Positions 58,759-64,000 of a stretch of DNA of 64,000 nt are shown here, in pieces. Below the pieces are notes generated by a model. That model was not told the DNA's origin. It ran no database searches and worked only from the letters and a program-made list of their open reading frames with translations. How positions within the stretch are numbered: the first letter of the stretch is position 1; each line of letters begins with the position of its first letter. Origin of the DNA: Primorskyibacter sedentarius. GTDB lineage: Bacteria > Pseudomonadota > Alphaproteobacteria > Rhodobacterales > Rhodobacteraceae. The position numbers and the translations under genes were made by a program. The stretch covers positions 124,001 through 188,000 of the forward strand of contig NZ_SLZU01000005.1 of assembly GCF_004342065.1 (NCBI RefSeq), given 5' to 3'.

Positions 58759-59278
58759 ATCATTCCTCCCATTGAATTGCTGGATAGCAAGCGCGTCGAA
58801 ACAGTCGATCTGTCAGCCGCGCGCGCCTTCGCAGTGACATGAAGCTATGGTTGGGCGACCCATTGAGCGTCGCCGAGGCAGGTTTGCAGTTCTTGACACC
58901 CTTGCCCGCGGGTCAGTTCGTGTGACGCCGAAGCCGAAAGGCCACGGGCATCCGCAGTTCTGGTCTCCTTCGCTGCAAATGGTGCGTTACGATTCGTATA
59001 AATGATATACATAGCATTACAATTCAAATCAACTGCGCTCTCTCACCGCCCTGCCAAGTTTTGATAAGCGCCTGAAAAGCAAATAACAAAGGCGATCTCT
59101 ATGCAAAACGCCGCAAGACGCGCGCTGCGCGCCTCACGATGACGTCAAATGGCGCACTCGAAATGCGCATTAAAATTATATGTGTATGTTATTGACTTTG
59201 TCATCGCGACTTGGCAATAGCTGCACAGTGCTTTTTCTATTTGCCAGACAGACAGCAAATCCGGGGAGGACTTTGCAA
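58759..59278. other. Divergent region between dctP and pcaH
   Basis: 520 bases, no supported gene. They contain the inverted repeat at 58996-59010, an AT-rich block at 58985-59040 and another at 59165-59200 that may hold the pcaHG promoter (TTGACT near 59193). No regulator gene is adjacent. Confidence 0.45.
58996..59010. promoter_or_regulatory. Inverted repeat upstream of dctPQM
   Basis: GTATA-AATGA-TATAC, a 5-bp inverted repeat with 5-base spacer, resembling GntR-type operators. It lies 238 bases before the dctP start and 269 before pcaH. The cognate regulator is not in the window. Confidence 0.35.
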
Positions 59279-59992
59279 ATGCGAAATATCCACACCACCC
59301 GCCTCTATGATCCGTGGCCCGACGGCGTTGAACCAAGCGTTCCGATCGAGGGGTATACCAACACATGGCTCTTCACCCCATCGCAACCGGCCATCCGCAA
59401 GCCCGTAACCCGAACCGAGACGACAGGCCCCGCCGAGCTGTGGCGCAAACTGATCTGTGGTGATGGCAATCTGGCTGTAACCTCGACCGGCAAATGGGCG
59501 CAGGGCCTGTATATGCGGGTCTTCGGCCAGATTCTGGACGAAGATTCCCGCCCCATCCCTAACGCCGTGGTTGAATTGTGGCAGGCCAACGCGGCCGGTC
59601 GTTACGCGCATACTCTGGACAACCGGCGCGCGCCGCTGGACCCCAATTTCCTAGGCAATGGTCGGGTCCGGTCGGACGAGAATGGTTGGTACGAATTCCA
59701 CACGATCAAGCCCGGCGCCTATCCGGTACCCGTCAAGGACGCATGGTGGCGCCCGGCGCATATCCACTTTTCGGTCCTCGGGCCGGGCACCCTGTCGCGG
59801 CTGGTGACACAGATGTATTTCCCCGGCGACCCAATGAACGATTGGGATCGGATCCTGAATTCGGTCGGGGACGCCGCCGCGCGCAACCGCCTGATCGCCA
59901 CTCAGCAACATCCGCGCGACGCCGGGACCGAGGCATTGGGCTACCGCTTTGACATCGTCCTGCGCGGGCGCAATGCAACGCCGGAGGCATGA
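59279..59992 (+). CDS. pcaH: Protocatechuate 3,4-dioxygenase beta-subunit-like intradiol dioxygenase
   Basis: A 237-residue non-heme Fe(III) dioxygenase. The start at 59279 has GGGGAGGA upstream. The four iron ligands are all present: Y109 in AGRYA, Y148 in PGAYPV, and H161/H163 in PAHIHFS. The N-terminal beta-subunit extension (IRKPVTRTETTGP) is typical. It opens the ring of protocatechuate or a close relative between the two hydroxyls. It overlaps the alpha-subunit gene (ATGATGA). The rest of the beta-ketoadipate pathway is not in this window, so the precise substrate could be a related catechol. Confidence 0.85.
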   Translation: MRNIHTTRLYDPWPDGVEPSVPIEGYTNTWLFTPSQPAIRKPVTRTETTGPAELWRKLICGDGNLAVTSTGKWAQGLYMRVFGQILDEDSRPIPNAVVELWQANAAGRYAHTLDNRRAPLDPNFLGNGRVRSDENGWYEFHTIKPGAYPVPVKDAWWRPAHIHFSVLGPGTLSRLVTQMYFPGDPMNDWDRILNSVGDAAARNRLIATQQHPRDAGTEALGYRFDIVLRGRNATPEA

Positions 59993-60609
59993 TGACATAC
60001 AACCCAGAGAACCGCCGCTTCCCGCTGTCCCAGCACACCATCGGGCCATTCTTCCCCCCCGGCTTTTTCCAGCCGGGCGACAATGACCTGACCCGCTATT
60101 CTGCAGATGCCACCCCGACCGAGCAGGGCGAAGTTTTCATCCTGCACGGCAATGTCTGCAAAGAAGGCCGCTTGCCCGTCCCTAACATGATCCTAGAGAT
60201 GTGGCAGGCCGACGCGAATGGCCGGTTCCGCAGTGAATGCGACCCCGAGGGCGATCAGGCCGACCCCGATTTCATTGCCTGGGGCCGGTCCTGGACCACG
60301 ATGGAGGGTGACTATTCCTTCCGCTCCGTCTTGCCCGGATCATACGAAGAAGATGGTCAACGCCGTGCACCACATCTGAACGTTCTGCTGATGGGTATCG
60401 GGCTGATGAAGCCTGTGACGACCACACTGTACTTTCCGCAATTTGCAGAGCTGAACGCCAAGGACCCGATCCTGAACCTCGTGCCGGAACATCAGCGTGA
60501 CAGGCTGCTTGTCCAACCCGATGGTGAGGTCGACGGCGTACCGGCCTACCGCTTTGATATCCTGACGCGCGGGCCTGCCGATGAAGAAACCATCTTCTTC
60601 GAGACGTAA
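59989..60609 (+). CDS. pcaG: Protocatechuate 3,4-dioxygenase alpha-subunit-like protein
   Basis: A 206-residue subunit with the intradiol fold (FPLSQHTIGPFFPPGFF; MWQADANGRFRSEC; RSVLPGSY). As expected for alpha subunits, the iron-ligand positions are lost (GRF instead of GRY; PHLNVLL instead of AHIHFS). It completes the active site of the beta subunit from the neighbouring chain. Two overlapping starts (59989 and 59992) follow GGAGG; the second has better spacing. Coupled to pcaH by overlap. Confidence 0.85.
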   Translation: MMTYNPENRRFPLSQHTIGPFFPPGFFQPGDNDLTRYSADATPTEQGEVFILHGNVCKEGRLPVPNMILEMWQADANGRFRSECDPEGDQADPDFIAWGRSWTTMEGDYSFRSVLPGSYEEDGQRRAPHLNVLLMGIGLMKPVTTTLYFPQFAELNAKDPILNLVPEHQRDRLLVQPDGEVDGVPAYRFDILTRGPADEETIFFET

Positions 60610-60646
60610 GAGCAGCATTTCTTGACATGCTACCGCCAAAATCGGG

Positions 60647-60680
60647 AAGGGCGCCCACCGGGGGCCCTTTTCTTATTTAT
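60647..60680 (+). terminator. Rho-independent terminator after pcaG
   Basis: AAGGGCGCCC (60647-60656) pairs with GGGGGCCCTT (60660-60669) with one mismatch and a 3-base loop, followed by TTCTTATTT. It is 38 bases after the pcaG stop. Confidence 0.75.
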
Positions 60681-60725
60681 ACAACGGCTTACTGAACGAA
60701 ACTAACCTAATAAGTTACGGACAGA

Positions 60726-61952
60726 TTAGCGCACAGCCCCCGCATCGCGCAGCTTGGTGATTTCTGCCCTGTCCAGCCCCAGAACTGTCGTCAGAACTTC
60801 GTCCGTATCCGCGCCAAGCTCTGGCGGTGCCCGGTCGTAGACATTCTCTGTCTCAGAAAAGACAATTGGGTTGGCGATGATATCCAGATCCCCAACGCGC
60901 GGATGCGAGACCTTGCGCCGCAACCCGCGATGTTCGAATTGCGGATCTTTTATCACATCGTCAAACCCGCAGATCGGCCCCGCGGCGATGCCAATCGCTT
61001 CAAGCTCCGCCTGAAGCTGGCTGGCGGGGCGGGTGGAAATCCGCTCTGCCAGCAGCGGGATCAAACTGTCGCGGTGCTGCACCCGTTGCAGATTGGTCGC
61101 AAAGCGCGGATCATCAGCCAGTTCCGGGCAACCCAGGTAATCGCATAGACGGCGGAACTGACCGTCATTGCCCACAGCGATCATGATGGGCAGGTCGGCC
61201 GCATCGAAGACTTGCCAGGGGCAGGTAACCTGCGACGCAGTGCCGTTGCTCACCGGTACGATCCCATTGGCGAAATAATTCATGGCAACATGCGACGTGG
61301 CATGAACCTGCGCGTCATACAGTGCGATATCCAGATGCTGGCCTGTGCCGCCAGCCACGTCGCGGTGGTTCAACGCGGCAAGAATGGCTATGACCGCGTA
61401 GGACCCGGCATTGATATCAGAGATCGAGTATCCCACCAGGTTTGGCCCCGCACCGGGTTGGCCCTCGGGCACGCCGGTCACGCTCATCACGCCGGTCATC
61501 GCCTGAAAGATCGGGTCGTAGCCCGGCAGATGAGCGCAGGGCCCGCTTTGCCCGTACCCGGTGATCGAGCAGTAAACCAGCCGGGGATTGACCTTCGAGA
61601 GACTGGCATAATCGAGGTTGAAACGCGCAAGGTTGCCAACCTTGAAATTCTCGATCACCACATCGGCCGTAGCAGCAAGCCGGGTCACGATATCCTGTCC
61701 TTCGGAAGTTGAGATATCGACCGCGATCGATTGCTTGCCCCGGTTCATCGACAAGAAGGACGATGTCAGCCCAGTTTCTTCGCCGTTTTCGTCAAGATGG
61801 CACACCCCCATCTGCCTGGTATCATCGCCACCACGCGGGTGTTCGACCTTTATGACCTCGGCCCCGAAATCAGCCAGCATCTGCGCGGCCCACGGGCCGG
61901 CAAACACGCGACTGAGGTCCAGCACACGGATATGGGACATGGATCCTTGCAT
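60726..61952 (-). CDS. Family III CoA-transferase (CaiB/BaiF)
   Basis: A 408-residue CoA-transferase. AAGGAG lies six bases before the ATG. The N-terminal VLDLSRVFAGPWAAQMLADF and EVIKVEHPRGGDDTR segments and the active-site region VIENFKVGNLARFNLDY are standard, with the catalytic aspartate in the YDPIFQAMTGVMSVTG segment (about residue 165). It moves CoA between an acyl-CoA and a carboxylic acid. It follows tctA by 21 bases, so the imported acid is probably activated to its CoA ester at once. Confidence 0.9.
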   Translation of the reverse strand: MQGSMSHIRVLDLSRVFAGPWAAQMLADFGAEVIKVEHPRGGDDTRQMGVCHLDENGEETGLTSSFLSMNRGKQSIAVDISTSEGQDIVTRLAATADVVIENFKVGNLARFNLDYASLSKVNPRLVYCSITGYGQSGPCAHLPGYDPIFQAMTGVMSVTGVPEGQPGAGPNLVGYSISDINAGSYAVIAILAALNHRDVAGGTGQHLDIALYDAQVHATSHVAMNYFANGIVPVSNGTASQVTCPWQVFDAADLPIMIAVGNDGQFRRLCDYLGCPELADDPRFATNLQRVQHRDSLIPLLAERISTRPASQLQAELEAIGIAAGPICGFDDVIKDPQFEHRGLRRKVSHPRVGDLDIIANPIVFSETENVYDRAPPELGADTDEVLTTVLGLDRAEITKLRDAGAVR

Positions 61953-61973
61953 TGCTGTCTCCTTTGCGCGCGG

Positions 61974-63491
61974 TCAGGCCTCGCCGACCACGTCGGACGT
62001 GTTGCGCTGTTTGCGGATGATATTTCTGACACCACCGATCATCGCCCAGATCAGGAGAAGCGCAGACAGTGCCAGCACCGATCCGGCAAGCGGGTCGGTC
62101 AGGATGCGAATCGCGTCGCCGCGGGCCAGAAGCATGGCGCGACGCAGATTTTCCTCAAGCATCGGGCCCAGAACGAACCCGAGGATCAGCGTGGCCGGAG
62201 AATAGCCGACCCGCTGCATCAGGTAGCCAAGCGCACCGAAGATCACGACAATTCCGACATCGAAGACGCTGGTCCGCATTGAAAAGACCCCAATGCAGAT
62301 GAGGGCGATCACGACCGGATAGATGAACTTGTACGGGAACTGCAGAACCCGCACCCAGATCCCGATCAGCGGGATATTCAGGACCAGAAGGAACAGGTTG
62401 CCGATCCAGAAACTGGCGATCAGCCCCCAGAATACTTCCGGGTGATCCGTCATGAGAAGCGGCCCCGGAGAGATCCCGTGGATCATCAGCGCGCCCAGCA
62501 TGATCGACATCGTGGCGCTGCCCGGAATTCCGATGGTGAGCGTGGGAATGAAGGCAGTCTGTGCCGCAGCGTTGTTGGCCGACTCCGGTCCGGCAATTCC
62601 CTGAATGGCCCCTTTGCCAAAGATCGAGCGGTCCCTGGCAACGCGCAATTCCACCGCGTAGGACAGGAACGCCGCGATCACCGTGCCGGCCCCCGGCAGC
62701 GCGCCCAGAAAACCACCGATGGAGCTGCCACGCAGAATTGGCCCACCGGTCGCGCGCATATCCTTGCGCGTAGGCAGCATGGAGCGCATGTCGACCTTGT
62801 GTTTCACGCTGCGGGCATTGGACCCGGTGATCGAACTGGCGACCTCGGCTATTCCGAACAGGCCCATCGCCAGACCCACCAGGCTGACACCATCGCGAAG
62901 TTCCAGAAAGCCGAACGTGTACCGGAAATCGCCCGAGGTTACATCGGTGCCGACCGTGCCCAAAAGCAAGCCGAGCACCACCATGATCAGCGAACGGATG
63001 ACAGACCCGGTTCCAACGGTGACAGCAGCCACAAGGCCAAGCAACATGAGGGCAAAGTAATCCTCTGGCCCGAAGCCCAGACCAATCTTTGCAATGGCGG
63101 GCCCGAACGCCATCAGCGCGACAATGCCCAGCGAACCGCCGACAAAAGACGCGATGGCGGTGATGAACAGCGCCACCCCTGCGCGGCCTTGCTTGGCCAT
63201 CGGGTTGCCGTCCAGACAGGTCACCGCCGCGGACGGTGTGCCCGGCAGATTCAGCAGGATCGACGCAATCGAACCGCCATATTCGGCACCATAGTAAATT
63301 CCGCCAAGGGTGATCAACGCGGTCGTCGGTTCGAGGTAGAACGTAACCGGCAGAAGCAGAGAGATCGCCGCAAGCGACCCCAATCCCGGCAGGACCCCAA
63401 TGAGGGTGCCCAGAAATACACCGGCGAAGCAGTAGCTGAGATTGGTCAGCGTCGCCGCAGTGGCAAAGCCCATCAGGATGTTGTCAAGCAT
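61974..63491 (-). CDS. TTT transporter large membrane subunit (TctA), second system
   Basis: A 505-residue membrane protein with the TctA signatures PGLGSLAAISLLLPVTFYLE, GAEYGGSIASILLNLPGTPS and GALPGAGTVIAAFLSYAVEL. Its order tctB-tctA-CoA-transferase differs from the first system (tctB-tctA-tctC-dehydrogenase). The binding protein is not between them and must lie to the right, beyond the window, or elsewhere. Start at 63491, four bases after the tctB stop. Confidence 0.92.
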   Translation of the reverse strand: MLDNILMGFATAATLTNLSYCFAGVFLGTLIGVLPGLGSLAAISLLLPVTFYLEPTTALITLGGIYYGAEYGGSIASILLNLPGTPSAAVTCLDGNPMAKQGRAGVALFITAIASFVGGSLGIVALMAFGPAIAKIGLGFGPEDYFALMLLGLVAAVTVGTGSVIRSLIMVVLGLLLGTVGTDVTSGDFRYTFGFLELRDGVSLVGLAMGLFGIAEVASSITGSNARSVKHKVDMRSMLPTRKDMRATGGPILRGSSIGGFLGALPGAGTVIAAFLSYAVELRVARDRSIFGKGAIQGIAGPESANNAAAQTAFIPTLTIGIPGSATMSIMLGALMIHGISPGPLLMTDHPEVFWGLIASFWIGNLFLLVLNIPLIGIWVRVLQFPYKFIYPVVIALICIGVFSMRTSVFDVGIVVIFGALGYLMQRVGYSPATLILGFVLGPMLEENLRRAMLLARGDAIRILTDPLAGSVLALSALLLIWAMIGGVRNIIRKQRNTSDVVGEA

Positions 63492-63495
63492 GGGA

Positions 63496-63948
63496 TCAGA
63501 ACCCGAAACGAATGAGCGGCAGCGTCATGCCAAGAAGAAGGGAAAAGAGCCCCCACGCCAGCAGGCTGGTCGCCGCTGCAATGATGGCGGCCGGAAGGAT
63601 GCCGAAATCAGGCTCGGCAAGGCTGGTGAAGCCGACGCAGACGAAAAACGCCGGGATCAGCCCGAAAAAGTGGATGGTGAGCGCGAACCCGGCAACCGCT
63701 GCTAGGATCGCAAGCATCGGGCGCCATTCGATCCGCGAGGACAGGTCCTCGAATCGGCTGACAACGGCAGTTATGGCCTCGGCCAGTCCGAGCCCCACGA
63801 GGATCACCGACAGGACCATCGGGAAATATCCCGGTCCGAGCCGCCGGGCAGAGCCGAATTCATACACCGTCGCGCCGACAATCCCGACCAGCCCGATGCC
63901 CACCATGATCAGCGCCACCACGAGCCGCAAAGACAAATGTTTGGACAT
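63496..63948 (-). CDS. TTT transporter small membrane subunit (TctB), second system
   Basis: A 150-residue protein with four helices. The ATG at 63946-63948 has GGGAGAG upstream; a GTG/ATG seven codons earlier is less likely. The RRLGPGYFPMVLSVILVGLG turn is the TctB signature. It pairs with the TctA that follows. A strong stem-loop lies 23 bases before its start, which suggests a binding-protein gene just outside the window. Confidence 0.88.
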   Translation of the reverse strand: MSKHLSLRLVVALIMVGIGLVGIVGATVYEFGSARRLGPGYFPMVLSVILVGLGLAEAITAVVSRFEDLSSRIEWRPMLAILAAVAGFALTIHFFGLIPAFFVCVGFTSLAEPDFGILPAAIIAAATSLLAWGLFSLLLGMTLPLIRFGF

Positions 63949-63970
63949 GACACTCTCCCCAGAAACCATA

Positions 63971-63996
63971 GGGGCGGCCGGATGACCAGCCGCCCC
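63971..63996 (-). other. Stem-loop before tctB at the window edge
   Basis: GGGGCGGC (63971-63978) and GCCGCCCC (63989-63996) form an 8-bp stem with a 10-base loop. Its position fits the 3' side of an unseen tctC gene, as in the other transporter operons of this window. Confidence 0.55.
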
Positions 63997-64000
63997 GGAT

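Overview
The window looks like chromosome of a marine alphaproteobacterium of the Rhodobacteraceae (Roseobacter group). This is inferred from the GC-rich coding style, the density of TRAP and tripartite tricarboxylate (TTT) transporters, an HpsN-type sulfonate dehydrogenase, a VPLPA-CTERM surface protein and a fast-turnover mix of LacI/IclR/LysR/TetR regulators. No rRNA, tRNA, CRISPR array, integrase or complete insertion sequence was seen.

Layout. (A) 1-9.8 kb: a sugar-type ABC transporter (partial permease, binding protein) divergent from its LacI regulator with two operator copies; an MDR oxidoreductase divergent from a TetR regulator; a 3-hydroxyisobutyrate-dehydrogenase-like enzyme; a gamma-butyrobetaine-hydroxylase-like dioxygenase; a ccdAB toxin-antitoxin pair; LysR and IclR regulators. 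(B) 9.9-21.3 kb: an operon of GMC oxidoreductase, TRAP binding protein, fused TRAP membrane protein, DUF475/TerC protein, HpsN-like dehydrogenase, zinc alcohol dehydrogenase and universal stress protein, read as uptake and oxidation of a polyol-like or sulfonated C3 compound; then a second stress protein and a BCCT transporter. (C) 21.5-42.0 kb, the unusual part. A four-gene cluster holds two uncharacterised proteins, a Dyp-type heme peroxidase and a cytochrome P450 without the usual I-helix acid. Next come a patatin phospholipase paired with an ASK1-like (deoxyribosyltransferase-like plus TRAFs-binding) protein, a SLOG protein, a DUF4231 two-TM protein and a FadL porin. A tight six-gene operon follows: binding protein, P-loop kinase, methyltransferase, cNMP-domain/SLC13 transporter fusion, ABC-type binding protein, and a 1257-residue TIR-STAND-TM-WD40 protein. 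Many of these domains are known from prokaryotic conflict and nucleotide-signalling systems. (D) 42.4-48.2 kb: housekeeping genes rplT, rpmI and pyk, an N-formylglutamate amidohydrolase, DUF1244 and small membrane proteins, and the VPLPA-CTERM glycine-rich protein. (E) 48.6-64 kb: catabolic genes: enoyl-CoA hydratase, hydrolase, 2-hydroxyacid dehydrogenase with a TTT transporter, a metallo-beta-lactamase-fold enzyme, a TRAP transporter, protocatechuate 3,4-dioxygenase-like subunits, a family III CoA-transferase and a second TTT transporter that runs out of the window.

How they work together. Regions A, B and E are uptake-plus-oxidation modules. In most of them a stable stem-loop sits just 3' of the binding-protein gene, which fits higher expression of the binding protein than of the membrane subunits. 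Region C is the best candidate for an undescribed system: lipid release (patatin, FadL), heme oxidation chemistry (Dyp, P450) and NAD/nucleotide-sensing proteins (TIR, SLOG, deoxyribosyltransferase-like) lie together next to the ribosomal rpmI-rplT genes. That they form one system is inference; the domain assignments come from motifs read in the translations.
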